A DNA stretch of 64,000 nucleotides from Pollenia angustigena (Eukaryota; Arthropoda; Insecta; Diptera; Polleniidae), in contig OV884058.1 in assembly GCA_930367215.1 (NCBI GenBank), forward strand, positions 167,692,478 to 167,756,477. Reading direction: 5' to 3'. The position numbers were made by a program, and so were the translations under genes. This document shows, piece after piece, positions 1-11,422 of this stretch (the first letter of the stretch is position 1; every line of letters begins with the position of its first letter). The notes beneath the pieces are model-generated. The model was not told where the DNA came from. It did no database searches and worked only from the letters and a program-made list of their open reading frames with translations.

Positions 1-1766
1 ACTGATTGACATTTATCAATATATAACGATGTAGTTGGATATGTTATTGGCAGATTGTAGACAGTCTTTAGAGCTTTATTTTGCATACGTTGAAGGGCTT
101 TAAATTCATTACTCTTTTTATAACCAAAACAAATGGTTAAATAATTCAAATGGCTTTGAATAAGGGCATTGTAGACCGAAAGTTTAGTATCTTTATCAAA
201 CTTATTTTTGAATTTATACAAAATACCAACCGCTTGAGCTGTTTTTTTCCTTAAAAATTGTAGGTGTTCATTCCAAGCAAGATTGCTTTGTAAAATTATT
301 CCCAAGTATTTTATGCTACTGGTTTTAAAAATTTCTCTACCATCAACAAACACTGAAAAGGTGGTAGTTTGACGGGTGGGCCTAAATCTTAGTAACTGAG
401 TTTTATCTGCGTTTAAAACAAGTTTGTTTATCCGTGCAAACTCAGATATCAAAGCTGCATCACGTTCCATGTAAGCTCTTACTACCGTCTCGTGCTTATG
501 TGGATAAAATAAGCAAATATCATCCGCATATAAAAATATGTTACCAGTAAGGTCAAGGTTATGTAAATCATTGAGAAATATGGTAAACAACAAGGGCCCG
601 AGTACACTACCCTGAGGCACACCATATGTAACTGCACGTAATGAGCTTTTAACTTCACCAATTTGTACAAACTGCTTCCGTTTAGTTAAATAACTCTGCA
701 ATAAGAGCAAGTCCTTCCCGCAAATACCGTAAAATTTTAGTTTTTGAAGAAAAATACTATGATCAATGAGGTCAAAAGCCTTGCTTAAATCATAAAAAAT
801 GCCAGCTACGCCGCTTTTTCCTTCATCCAAATTTTTACAAATGAAATTAACAACATTAACGACTGCTTCTTCTGTTCCACATCCTTTTCTGAAACCATAT
901 TGAAAGTTGTTAAGTAAATTATTGCTATACATATACGATGAAATTTGGTTATATAAAATTCTTTCAAAAACATTGTTTATTATGGAGAGTACTGCTATTG
1001 GTCTGTACATACTGGCTGCTATTGGATTTTTTCCCTTAGGTACAGGAGCAACTTTATGAATTTTTAGGACACTCGGGTAGATGCTTGTGCTTATAATACT
1101 ATTAAAAATATTTACAAGGTAAGGCGCTACTTCATTTACACACTTTAACAATATTTTTGCTGAAATATTGTCGTAACCACAACTTTTATTCGGTGTCAAT
1201 TGCAATATAACACTTTCCATCTCAACTAGTGTTGTAAAATTAAATGCAAACCTTGCTGTGCATCGAGTAAGTGTTCTAAGAGAATTTATGGAATCATTTG
1301 GCAAAACCTGAATTTGTGACCTTAAACTGGCCACTGATTGAACAAAATATTTATTCAATACCTCAGATTTTTCCAAATCATCAGAAATATCATCACCATT
1401 ATCATGTTTAATGGGTAAAGACCGTTGTGAACTTCTACCAAGCGTTTCATTTATAAATTTCCAACTTTTTTTTGGATCTTGTTTAAAATTTTCTAAACCA
1501 TTTTTATAAAAGTTATTCATAGATTCTCTACATGCCTTTTTTATTACGACGCTGATTCTCTTAAGTATTTTCTTTACATCTTCATTATCAGGTCTTTTCC
1601 TTCTAACCCTCAACAGTTTACTTTTATATACGATTAATTTTTGCAGATTGCCATTAATCCAAGGTGTAATGTCACTTTTGTAATTTTTTTTACAGTTTTC
1701 ACCTGTGTAGAGTTCCTCGTAGCACTTTCGAGACATGATATTAATAAGGCTATATTTGTAGATGGA
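1..1766 (-). CDS. LINE ORF2, reverse transcriptase part (runs off window)
   Basis: I translated this frame by hand: it is open from 1766 (just after a TGA at 1769-1767) to base 1 with no stop. It reads through the linker (KSDITPWINGNLQKL), the RT fingers (KIHKVAPVPKGKNP, then MYRPIAVLSIINNVFER), YGFRKGCGTEEAV, FYDLSKAFDLIDH (catalytic motif A), YGVPQGSVLGPLLF (motif B), LYADDICLF (motif C, the YADD box, at 530-519) and the LNADKTQLLRF / IKYLGIIL / thumb segments ending in LQRMQNKALKTVYNLP. The enzyme makes cDNA by target-primed reverse transcription in the nucleus. Its true start is ORF2's ATG at 2587, lost by a frameshift near 1700-1765. No RNase H is visible because the C-terminus is outside. 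Confidence 0.93.
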
Positions 1767-2587
1767 TCATCGGTTTGTTGTATCCGTGCCAATTCGGTTT
1801 GAACATAATTTTTAGCACGATCGTAATCACAATATAATCGTTTTTCTTCACTAAAGTTACGGCTACATGTCTCTATTCCAAGTCGACAAGAAATTATGTT
1901 ATGATCAGATAATTTACACTTTATTGATTCTACAAACACATCACTGAAAACATTACTATAAACGTGATCAATAGACGTTCCACTTTCAGGACGTGTTATC
2001 ATTTTGTGGCAATTGGTAAAATCATATGATGCAAGCAAATTTAAGAGATCTTCTGATATTTGTTGATTCAAAACATCAATGTTGGAATCACCAACAAAAA
2101 TGCATGGATTACGACCATATTTACAAAGTAAATTTTCTAAAAATAACAAGAAGCTGCTGGAATCACATTTTGGCGATCTATAAAAAGTTAAAAATTTTAA
2201 AGCTTTACCGTTTAGCTTAACTTCTTCTAATGACAAGATGACTGTATCAATAAAATTTGTACTCTCACAAAGTTCAACTTTATATTTAAATGTATTATTA
2301 ACAAAAACTGAAGTACCACCATAGCCGTCAGATCTACAACAATGTACGGCATTATATCCAGCGATGCTATACAACTGAATCAGGTCTTTATTTAGCCAGG
2401 TTTCTTGGACAGCGATAATATTGGGTAGTCGCGGTAATTTTACAATTAATTCCCTAAATTTATTAAATTTCTCAATTGAAGAAATACTACGGATGTTTAT
2501 AGAAACTACGTTAAAAAACGAACTTGAAATGTTATTAAAGTAGTTTTCAAAAGTTTTTAAATCATTAAAATAATGAGTATTAATCAT
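1634..2587 (-). CDS. LINE ORF2, endonuclease part (frameshifted from RT)
   Basis: 317 codons from ATG 2587. Endonuclease/exonuclease/phosphatase fold motifs appear in order: SINIRS (the metal-binding Asn), VQETW (catalytic Glu, about residue 63), GYGGTSVFV, FVGDSNIDVLN (Asp/Asn pair, about residues 168-171) and LSDHNIISCRLG (terminal Asp-His, about 225). In this clade it nicks the target DNA that primes reverse transcription. The last 30 or so residues of this frame are nonsense: the -1/+1 frame overlapping 1766-1634 carries the real continuation (YEELYTGENC, ITPWI), so a single-base indel between about 1700 and 1765 splits ORF2. Otherwise the domain looks complete and uninterrupted. Confidence 0.92.
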   Translation of the reverse strand: MINTHYFNDLKTFENYFNNISSSFFNVVSINIRSISSIEKFNKFRELIVKLPRLPNIIAVQETWLNKDLIQLYSIAGYNAVHCCRSDGYGGTSVFVNNTFKYKVELCESTNFIDTVILSLEEVKLNGKALKFLTFYRSPKCDSSSFLLFLENLLCKYGRNPCIFVGDSNIDVLNQQISEDLLNLLASYDFTNCHKMITRPESGTSIDHVYSNVFSDVFVESIKCKLSDHNIISCRLGIETCSRNFSEEKRLYCDYDRAKNYVQTELARIQQTDDPSTNIALLISCLESATRNSTQVKTVKKITKVTLHLGLMAICKN

Positions 2588-2637
2588 AAAAAATAATATA
2601 AAATAACAAACATGTTTACAATATACAAGTAAAATAA

Positions 2638-3620
2638 TTAAAATGTACTTTTTATAGGCGATTCATATACATCATCATCAACATCAACAACAGCAGCCTG
2701 GGATCTACGACCTCTAGAATTGTTAGTTGTGGCTTCAAGCAGCAAGTTATCTACTTCTTTTTCACTTCTAATGATTTTAGGCTTTGAAAGTTCACTTCTC
2801 TTGCAATAAATTCTTCCACCAGCAGCATAAACAGCACGATATCCAACGTTTTTAAGGGTCCTGGTATAATTTAGTAAACTCAGGGTTTCCCTGCTTAAGA
2901 AGTCATTGATATATACTGAAGAACCTTTCTCCTTTAGCTTAGGTTTAACAGACATTAACTTTTCTTTGGATTGTTTCAAACTAAGTTTTACAACCACCGT
3001 TTTTTTTCATCTTTGTTAATAACTGAATTATTTCTTTTATTGATAAAATACGCATCTTCTATGGCACTTGGTTCCAAAACAACACCAGCTTCACGTGAAA
3101 GATTCATGACAGTATCAACTGCAGTTTGATTATTTGGTACAACTACTCCACTTATAATACAATCATTTTTTACTCTCTGATTATTTAAATAAGCAACAGA
3201 TTGTTTCAACGACTCAACCTCAGTTTTTAACATTTTGTTTTCTTTTTCAACAGACTCTACTTTTTTTTTGTTCTCAGCTACACTTTTCAATAACATATCA
3301 AATTGTTTTGACATAAAGCTTACAGATTCTGTTTAACCAGAAAGCTGATCAAGCTTTTTTAAATCTGTTTTTATTTCGTTAAGTTCCTTTGCAATGTTGT
3401 TGTTATTATTATTACCATTGCATAGATGACAAATAAACTCTTCTCTCTCATGCTTAAGCAAGTAATCATATTTTGGTTTATCTAATTGCGTGCAAACTAC
3501 ATGGAAGATTTTTTTGCATTTATCGCACTGAATAAATTCTTCTTCTTCCTCCACTTCAATATTACATTGGCCACAAATATATTTATTTATTTTAAGACTT
3601 CTACGACCTTTTCCAGCCAT
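2638..3620 (-). pseudogene. LINE ORF1: PHD finger, coiled coil, FP25K-like C-terminus; two lesions
   Basis: Three consecutive frames form one protein. 3620-3333: PHD-type zinc finger, CGQCNIEVEEEEEFIQCDKC then HVVCT and CHLC (C4HC3 spacing), ending in TAA at 3335-3333. The same frame continues after the stop from 3332 to 2988 (includes ATG 3314) with a heptad-rich stretch (MLLKSVAENKKKVESVEKE...) i.e. a coiled coil, then INKRNNSVINKDEKK. At an A8 run (about 3000-3007) the frame shifts into 2997-2638, which holds the basic C-terminal domain (VYINDFLSRETLSLLNY, GGRIYCKRSELSKP, SEKEVDNLL) that resembles the baculovirus FP25K family known in insect LINE ORF1s. Role: nucleic-acid-binding RNP protein. 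Either dead, or the stop is a sequencing/readthrough question. Confidence 0.85.
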
Positions 3621-5078
3621 ACTTTATATATTTGAAATGCAATGTATGGTAATGCAACCGATACACAAAAAATTTAGTTACTTTATTTAATAATAACAAA
3701 TTTAATCCAAATTAAAAATAAAGAATTTTAAGAAGCACAAAAAATAACCAATGTTCACTAAAGGGTTGCCAACTTATTATATATAGCCCTAGAATATTTG
3801 TGAATAAGGTTTTTCTCTAAAATAAATATAACGAAAGTTATCAACAATTAAAGCGACCCATAGAGAGAAAAATAGCATCTTAGCAAAGTTTGTGAGCTCA
3901 AGGCACGGCTAATAACTATGCAAACGATCTAAAATTTTTTATATTTTAAGGGGTTTGCCAAGTGGAAATACGAAAAAAAAATAACGGTCACCCTAATATA
4001 GATGGTTTCGCTGCCTTGTTAATGCAAGGAGGCGTTATTACCGCATGTAGTTAATAAAAGAAATAAAGATGTCGTGAATCTTTTAAAATAATTTTGCATG
4101 CAATAAATAACATTCACTTACCAAGGCTTTCTGCCGATTGAATTTTTCAAAATAGTGCAATTTACTTTTTATTTTAATTATTTGAAAACTAAAAAGTTCA
4201 CTTTTTACTAAAGTCATGCCGACAAACGACTTAATACTGATCGCAATGATAATGAAGTACCAATCATGTCATTGCCAAATGCAAATTTTTTACGACAACA
4301 AACATTTTTATTTCCTGCAAATGCAAATCATTTACGTCAACAGCAATTTTCAATGTGCCGTTATATCAGAAGAAAACCTTTAACGGCAACAGATATTTAA
4401 TCTGCAACACATAATTTTGCTGTTAAAAAACTTCAAATACTTTCATACGGTTGCTTTAAAAAAATGTTGTTGGAAAATTTCTTGCGACAAAATGTTTTTA
4501 TTTTCTCCAACAAGTTTTTGTCTACCCCAACAGCATAATCGTCAAATGCTTAATTATTTGCCCTAACAATATTTTTTTTTTTTTTTTTGTGTAGTTACGT
4601 CTTTTTGCATTTTAGCTAACGATTTATCGCTCATTTGCTGCAACATTGTCATAACTCAAAAATATGAATTTTACAGAAAACGACTTTAAAGTTTAAAAAA
4701 CTGCCATTTCTTCCACTTCTTTATTGGTCATTTGCCAATTAAAAAAAACTGTTGCTTTTACTTTTAAAACATTAAATGTAAATAGCTGCTGGCAAACCCA
4801 TTCAAAAAGCGAGAAGTTGTACACAAATTTTTTTGTTCCACAGTTTTGGATTCGATTGCAATTTTTTAAAACCCTGCAAACTACCAAAATCCGTGTACAA
4901 GTGACCGAGCTATTGACAAATAACTAATTTTTTCTTCAGGGAAGTGCAATGTTTCCAATAAAGACTTTAACGGCCAATTTCACCAAGTTGAGGTAAAGCT
5001 TACTATTATTTTTTTCAAGTTAACAATATTTTTTGCACAGTTATAACTGGTAGTTAGGTATGTAGTTAATTACAACTG
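3621..5078. other. Unassigned: LINE 5' leader plus AT-rich DNA
   Basis: No credible ORF. The first few hundred bases are presumably the LINE 5' untranslated region on the minus strand. 4240-4570 is rich in spaced GACAAC/CAACAG motifs and ends in a poly-T run (about 4569-4588) before GTGTAG; it may be a separate degraded repeat. Overlapping short ORFs near 4690-4930 on both strands are chance frames. Confidence 0.4.
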
Positions 5079-5300
5079 CTGCCGTATTCTGTAATTCGCT
5101 TAGCTAAAGCTAAATCTCGATCGCTAAAATTTTAGCGATGACATTAAAAGCTAAAATTGCGGCAAATTAAATTTGTATTACATTGCCAAATTTAGCAATG
5201 CACGTTACTGAATTACATTTGTAGCCAAAAATTGCTAAATCAACTTTATAGATTTTTAGCGATAGAGATTTAGCTTTAGCGAATTACGGAATACGGCTGC
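5079..5300. repeat. MITE-like inverted repeat, ~48 bp arms
   Basis: Left arm from GCCGTATTCTGTAATTCGCT (5081) through AGCTAAATCTCGATCGCTAAAA; right arm (to 5297) is its reverse complement with a 4-base indel and few mismatches (GATTTTTAGCGATAGAGATT ... AATTACGGAATACGGC). TGCT lies just outside on both sides and could be part of the target duplication. No coding capacity, 217 bp: a non-autonomous foldback/MITE. Confidence 0.75.
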
Positions 5301-5375
5301 TGAACTTGATGAAATTTGACCGTAAAAATTTTAAAAATTAATATTATCAAAATAGAAAGAAATTTCCAGAATATC

Positions 5376-5580
5376 GGGCATGTTCTAAAAATCACAAGAT
5401 TTCAAATCACAAATAATATTTAAGGGTGTTTTGAAAACCATTAAAGTTTTAACTTTTAAAATGACGGAAAAAAGAAAGCAAGTTAATTAAAATCACAATT
5501 ATGAAAACAGTTTTTTTCCAGAACACCTTTCTTGTGGTTTCAAATCACTCAAACAAAAAGTGATTTTCAGAAAATGCCTG
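5376..5580. repeat. Degenerate inverted repeat (probable MITE)
   Basis: Left GGGCATGTTCTAAAAATCAC pairs with right TGATTTTCAGAAAATGCCTG (about 17 of 20), and inner GGTGTTTTGAAAA pairs with TTTTTTCCAGAACACC. Both arms also carry TTTCAAATCAC in direct orientation. About 205 bp, no ORF. Confidence 0.5.
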
Positions 5581-6780
5581 TATAAAAAAAATATAGTATA
5601 CAAACCTTTAAAAATACGAAACAAATGAATTTAAAAAAAATTTCCCAGTAATTCGTGTAATATAAAAAAGGTTTCTCAGAAAAATCTCCCGCTTTGAAAA
5701 ATATAATTTATTTTAGAATAAAGCACGAATAACAAAACTCTATTGGATTCAAGGAAATGAAGATTCATGTTTTTATTAATATTTTTCATTTTATTTGTTT
5801 TTTTGGCTAAAAGGTGAAGTACTCATACAATTCGTCACAACGATTTTTTCAGTGTTTCTTGTCCTGTTTTGTTAGTGTGTAGTTTTGGATTTTATTTGAT
5901 TTGACCAATTAAATATGTACCGACATCATTTCAGATTGTTTTTATTCATAATTTTTTTTTTGCTATTTTGTTTTTTTGACCATTAGTTTTCATGCACGTG
6001 TAAATACTTCTTATCGATATTTTCTGTGTTTTTCAAAGTACCAGTAACAACAAGAAAAATGTTTTTTTTTCAGATTTTTGCCATTGTTTGTAGTTAAAAT
6101 GTTCTAGAGGTCTGCATCGAATTAGTTTTTGTTGTACATGGGAGCTAATTTTTTTCGAGGAAGTACTTACACTTTTTCTTTCCCTTTACACAAACAATGA
6201 CGAGAACCGAGTTGTTATTTTTCAAATGTTTTCAAGCATGTTCTCACAGCCAAATGAGTTCCTAAAAAAATTCAACTTATATAAATGCGAACATAAAAAT
6301 TTGATGTTCTCAAAAAATTGTTCTTTTCGTTGTTTGCTACTTCGAGTAAGTTGCCATGCGTTGCCACTACATAGATACTAGTCGAATACAAATGTTTATG
6401 TTGACCTCTAATTTGTACCCATTTCCAAAAAAAGGGGTTGGCGGTACTATTATATTTATTGTTATTCTGTTTGAAACAGATCAAACTAATCATCGAAGCG
6501 ACCGCATTAAGTTTATGTATTCTGATTCTACATGAAAATTTAAAGCGATTTGACGATGTTTGTCTGACTAAACAGATATCAGCAATTAGACTCATTATTT
6601 TTTGTACTTATACGCACTCACACTTATTGCAGTGTTATTGAAGCTGATATTCATTCAGAAGTATGAAGTTACTCATCGTACTCATACTTAGCAACATTTA
6701 TGTTGTGGTTGATTTAGATGAGCTGAATGAGTTGAATCAATGAAAGTATTATAAGTATTTTCCTGAAACTAGAAATCACC
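5581..6780. other. No feature seen
   Basis: AT-rich sequence without a supported gene, clear inverted repeat or structural RNA. The overlapping frames at 6272-6595 (minus) and 6438-6641 (plus) are mutually antisense and show no family motifs. Confidence 0.4.
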
Positions 6781-7012
6781 CTGTCGGACATTCAGTTAAC
6801 TTTAAATTGACTGAAAGCTAACTATTTCTCAAGTAGTGGTGGTTGACACTTGCATTACTTTTATATGGAATTAACGAACTATTTTAACATTGCGATGTCC
6901 TAGGAAGTAGTCAATTGTCCGACTCTGCATTACTTGCAGTTAACTTTAAAGTTAGTTACCTAGCCGTTAACTTAAAGTTATCTTTTTATAGCTAGCTATA
7001 AACTTACTACTT

Positions 7013-7237
7013 TAAGGCCAATTTTCACAACTTACCGATAGCTAAAAGTCGACTTCAAACGGCCTTATAAAAAGTGTTCCATTATTAAAACTTTACTTTA
7101 ACCTAGAGTGAGCGATAAAGTAAATTAAGGTTCATCCTACATGGAAGGTTAAAGTAAAGTTGTAATAATGGAACACTTTTTATACGGCCGATAAAATCCT
7201 ACCTTTAGCTATCGATAAGTTGTGAAAACGGGCCTTA
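7013..7237. repeat. MITE with ~90 bp terminal inverted repeats
   Basis: Begins TAAGGCCAATTTTCACAACT and ends in the reverse complement (AAGTTGTGAAAACGGGCCTTA). Homology of the arms continues through AGCTATCGATA-like and GTATAAAAAGTGTTCCATTA blocks to TTTACTTTAACC, so the 225 bp element is almost all stem with a loop of about 40 bp. No ORF, non-autonomous. Confidence 0.85.
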
Positions 7238-7314
7238 GTTGGCTTTTTTAAATTAACTATTTTATTAAAATTGTATTTAGTTATTTTATTAAATTTTTTA
7301 ATTATACTATAATC

Positions 7315-8942
7315 TGTAGCTCGTTTCTGTATTTCTCGCATCGTAAAATTTCTAACATGAAGTGTGAAACAACAAATTCCATCGTTTCTCGATTTATGAG
7401 ATAAAAGTGTTTCTGTATTTGAATGCGAAAACAGACACAACAAATTCTGTTTATACTGGAATATTTCCAATAATTAAGTGTCAAATAAAAGCGAACCGTC
7501 AACAAAAGAAATAAATATAATAAAAACAGGGCTGCCAGATTTGACGAGTTATCGTCATCTTGACGATTTTTTGTTCCGATATTAACAAAGTGACGTTTTG
7601 ATGATTTTTTCTAAAAAAGTGACGAAAGCAAAAGCAAAAACAAAATCAAAAATATTTTATAATTTTGTTGTTACTTTCTATAGAAATTCAACTTGAATTT
7701 TTAAATTTCAAACACTTCTATTTTGTTGCGTTGAAAATTGAAAAAAAAAAATATAACTTTTTCAAAATGGATAGCTTCTTTCACTCGTTATTTAGTAGCT
7801 TTCTTCCATAAGTACTTCGATAACTACTTTTTTCTGGATGCATTTAGATAAAAAAATGACTTACTTTTGAATTTGTTCATTTTGGCACAACCCTTGTAAA
7901 ATTCATTAGTTTTTCAGTAGAATTGCATGTAGTGCTTTATGTGTTTCTGATTACTTAACATATTATTTTGTAGGCGAAGATTTTACTGGGTCTTTAACCC
8001 GTTTATTTATGAACCGATTTTTTTAATTTTAACTACCAGGTATTCTACTAAGTCTATTTCAGGTAAAAAAGAAAAAGATTATAGGAATAGGTAAATTAAA
8101 GATTTATATCTCAGCCATTTGTAAACCGATATAGTTAAATTTCAATAATATACTATTTCGGACTACATACGATATAAATATAAAACAACGGTGTCACTAT
8201 CAATTCCATAAAAACCAGAATATTTATAATACTGTTATCAAAGCTGATTTTAAAATTTTTATCGGATTAAAGAAAATAAATAATTTTTTAAAAAATAATC
8301 CTCCAGCTTAACAAAATAAATATAAATTTAATGAAATTATTAAATACCCATGAACTTTAACTATGTTTTTGTTTGATTATTTTTTATTTTTTAATAAAAG
8401 TCGAAACAAATTTGTTTAAAATTGATTTTAAATTGCACGATTCTTAAAACAAAAAAGACGATTTTTTTTATTTTTTTCTCAGGAAATTGACGATTTTGAC
8501 ACAAATTTATCTGGCAACACTGATTAAAACCAAAACAAGAAAAGGCTAAAAAAAATTTAATATAACAAAATATAACAATTGTTTTTTGTTTATTTTCATC
8601 ATATAAATTATGCATTCATCATTTATATTCCTTCTATAAACATATTTTAAATTCAAAATATCTAGATTTTGCTTTTCTCGCCACCAATTTCAAATGTGAC
8701 TTATTTTGACAGTTCTTGAAAGAAACTTTTCGCAAAATATTGTTATAGAAACACTTTTTCTCGCATCCTTCCAATAATTGCTGGAAAATTATTTAAATGA
8801 CAGATAATTCTCGCAAAAAAAAGATACAGAAACACTTGTGTGAGAAAAACCATTTTTTGTTTAATTTCACACTATTTTTGTTGCAATTCACACGTTTCAT
8901 GCGAAAAGTTTTACGATGTGAGAAATACAGAAACGGGCTACT
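7315..8942. mobile_element. 1.6 kb inverted-repeat element (copy 1)
   Basis: Left tip TGTAGCTCGTTTCTGTATTT, then CTCGCATCGTAAAATTTCTA and GAAGTGTGAAAC; the right end 8880-8942 is its inverse (TTTTACGATGTGAGAAATAC, then AGAAACGGGCTACTG). No intact transposase. A partial second copy in opposite orientation lies at 44923-45765, which conserves the GTCAAATAAAAG, GACGAGTTATCGTCA and AAAGTGACG blocks. Short antisense frames at 7180-7505 are shared with the second copy but have no known motif. Confidence 0.75.
7527..8522. mobile_element. Nested hAT-like non-autonomous element
   Basis: Tips CAGGGCTGCCAGATTTG (7527) and, reversed, CAGTGTTGCCAGATAAATTTG (8522) match the CAGNGNTGCCA pattern common to fly hAT elements. 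Adjacent 8-mers AATAAAAA and ATTAAAAC agree at 6 of 8 positions, a possible eroded duplication. Repeated GACGATTTT / GTGACG motifs lie inside both ends. No ORF. Confidence 0.5.
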
Positions 8943-9649
8943 GTCCATTACCGATTAGCAATTTCTACTCCGTATATTGTAATAATGACCGTAAATAATT
9001 AAATCTTTTGTGGGTCTCGGAGCCGTTTGTTTGCCAATCGACTTGGCTCTCTCTACTTAAAATTCACAGTGTTTGTATACACTTTGGTTAATATAAATTT
9101 TGCATTGCTTAGTAGTTGGCTTTAAGTTAGTCTATACAAGCTAACTTAAAGTTGGTTTTTTTGTAGTTAGCTACTTATTTGACGGCAGGGGAATTGTTGT
9201 GGCAATATTATCAAAGAAATTTATATACAAAATATTTCGTATACACATGTCCCAAGATCACCTTAAAGAAAATAATGTGTGTATTTTTTTATTCCCATTG
9301 CTGAGTGAATTTTTTTATTTCCTTCACAGAAAAAATTATTGGCAGTTTTTTTTTCAATTAATAGTGATTTTTGAATTTTAAAATAAATTTGATTACGTTC
9401 TTAATTGATTGAATTAAAAAAAAAATTTTTTTTTCAATTAAAATTGTACTTGATTGTAAGCTTAATTTTAATTATAACTTTAATTGAATCAATCAACTCG
9501 GTTGTTTGAATTGAACACTTTGTTGGTTTCTTCTTGCTTTCCTCCCTCATCAACAGTTTGCGAAAAATGTTACAAGTTCAACCAACATCTTTATAAATTT
9601 ATTGTCTTTGTCCTTACATGTACATACACACATGTTTTTGTCATCATAA

Positions 9650-10021
9650 CCCGGCAAATAATAGGACCAGTCCAAACGTGTAAAGAGTAGTCCACAAGGG
9701 ACCAGGACTAGTCCAAAACTAACCCAAACGTATGGAAAAAACCTGGTCTATTTAACATTGCGATGTCCTAGGAGAGGACCATATAACCCACCTTTGGACC
9801 ACTAAGGAGTAGTTTTAAAACTACTCCATCGTATGCTCAAGAGGATTAGTTTTGAAGTCGTTTAAAAACGAAAGCATGTCGTTAAAAAACGAAGACATGT
9901 CGTCTCACTACAAACACTTTTTAACAATGACATGGTCCATGCTTGCATTACATCGGACCAGTCCATGGAGTAGTCCATTTTATCAAAATGGATCAGGTGG
10001 TGCAATTTTATTTGCAGGAAA
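9650..10021. mobile_element. Nested 0.37 kb repeat (CCNGCAAAT tips)
   Basis: Absent from the sister copy, where CATCATAA joins directly to GAACAGCGGCG (48592-48605). Tips CCCGGCAAATAATAG and, reversed, TCCTGCAAATAAAAT are similar. Interior carries repeated GGACCAGTCC / GTAGTCCA motifs and GATGTCCTAGG. A second copy lies in opposite orientation at 23353-23679. The plus frame 9852-10103 crosses the insertion boundary and is therefore not a gene. Confidence 0.7.
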
Positions 10022-10865
10022 AAAACAGCGTCGCGTGCAAAAAAAATACTATCAACAAGTAAAAAATGAACTGAAATTTGTTATAGACGAATTACAATTA
10101 TGACCACCAACAATGTCAATAATGAGCCTACATACATATGTATATTATGCGTAAAATAAAAAATCGCCTTGTGGCTGACCACATTGTTGACGGTGGTTAT
10201 GGTCGCAATCGAAATTTTGTGTTTATTTTCTATGTTTGTTAATTCTTGAATTATTTTTGGCGTCATTTCATGTTGTACGTTGAAAGTGAATAGGTGAAAA
10301 AAGTACAGCCAAATTACACAACAAAAACAGTTTTTGGTTTTCAATCTTGAATACCCTGAAGAATCAGAATTATTCTACAATTTTATACAAAGTTGTATGT
10401 ATGAAATTCCTTTGTCAAACAAATCTTCCAAAATTTGTACAATTAAGCATGAGCTATTACAATTAAACAAATAAAACAAGTTATTTTTAAACCATATTTA
10501 AATAAAGCATATATTTTAAATATTATTATTTTGCTTCTTCTAAACATCAACTGAATTTATTTAAAAAACTTATTCAATTAACAATTTGTTTTATTGAATA
10601 ATTTGCGTAATTGAACTTAGATTGTATTTCATAAACACTGTTTAATTTATTCAATTAAAAATTTAATCGATTTAATGCAAAAATTAAATCACTGTTTTAA
10701 TCAATACAATTAAATAATAAAATAATTAATATTCTGTATTGTAATCAACTACGTTAGTAATTCATTCAATTAAAATATTGATTTTTTTTAATTAATTTGT
10801 TAATTCATTCAATTAAAATATTGTTTAATATTAATAATTTTTTCAATTATTTTTGTAATTAAAAT

Positions 10866-11422
10866 TTCGGTGTATTTATCAAATGTGGAAAACTGGGAAT
10901 TAAGCACGTCATACGGAAATCGTATTAATAATAAACTTTGTATTCCCGAAAATAACTTTGATAATATAATTGCATGTGCCCGTGCATAAAACTGAATTGG
11001 CAAATTGGTTTTTTTTTTGTTGTTTTTTTACGAAGACAATGGAATGAAGCGGTTTGTTTTTTAATTTAGTTTTTTTCTTTTAACCCACTTACAACTACAA
11101 TTCGAGTCGGAAAGAACCCAACCAATTGTAGGGGGACGTAAGAAAAGATAGACTCACTGTTTACTGTTGGTGTTTTGTTTAAGCTTTGATATTGTTACGA
11201 GTAAGACTAAGAGTGTTTATAACTCTTATTCGCTTTAGGGTTTTATTTGTTTAATATTTTTGGCTTTTCTAAAATCTTTGGAAAAGGTTTCCTGATGAGC
11301 TGGTCTAAGCAACCGGCGAAATTCGCATAGAAGCTAGCTTTCCCTCAACAATAAATTTCGGTGTATTTATCAAATGTGGAAAACTGGGAATTAAGCACGT
11401 CATACGGAAATCGTATTAATAG
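10866..11422 (+). mobile_element. Nested LTR-like remnant with 70 bp direct repeats
   Basis: Absent from the sister copy (49550: AATTAAAATGTAAAAACTTT). It is bounded by a roughly 70-base direct repeat: TTTCGGTGTATTTATCAAAT through CATACGGAAATCGTATTAAT at about 10866-10932 and again 11356-11423. The second copy is the tail of a longer unit starting near 11178 (TTGATATTGTTACGAGTAAG) that includes AACAATAAA, a polyadenylation-like signal. Related units lie at 17145-17365 and 25410-25640. Best read as a truncated LTR retroelement (3' end of one LTR, short interior, full second LTR); family not recognised. Confidence 0.55.

Larger units (their letters stand above)
1..3660 (-). mobile_element. Non-LTR retrotransposon (LINE), 3' part outside window
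   Basis: Minus-strand element with the classic two-ORF order: ORF1 (PHD zinc finger, coiled coil, basic C-terminal domain) at 3620-2638, a 50-base spacer, then ORF2 (apurinic-type endonuclease followed by reverse transcriptase) from 2587 to the window edge. The 5' end is not sharply defined; somewhere between 3640 and 4600. ORF1 with a PHD finger plus a baculovirus-FP25K-like C-terminus, and an endonuclease-RT ORF2, is what is known for the CR1/jockey group of insect LINEs; the exact clade is inference. Damage is light: one in-frame stop and one frameshift in ORF1, one frameshift in ORF2. Confidence 0.9.
6781..9189. mobile_element. Possible outer element hosting two nested elements
   Basis: Tips CCCTGTCGGACATTCA (6782) and, reversed, CCCTGCCGTCAAATAA (9188) are weakly similar. 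Both flanks share iterated TTAACTTTAAAGTTAG-type motifs (6796, 6950, 6967, 9120, 9143) that are absent from the middle, as if one repeat had been split by later insertions at 7013-7237 and 7315-8942. Confidence 0.35.

Noticed and set aside
9852..10103. 83-codon plus-strand ORF
   Set aside because: It runs across the border of the nested insertion ending near 10021, so its two halves come from different elements.
10081..10344. 87-codon minus-strand ORF, also present at 48653-48916
   Set aside because: Of 7 base differences between copies 5 change the residue; no motif; conservation is explained by recent duplication.
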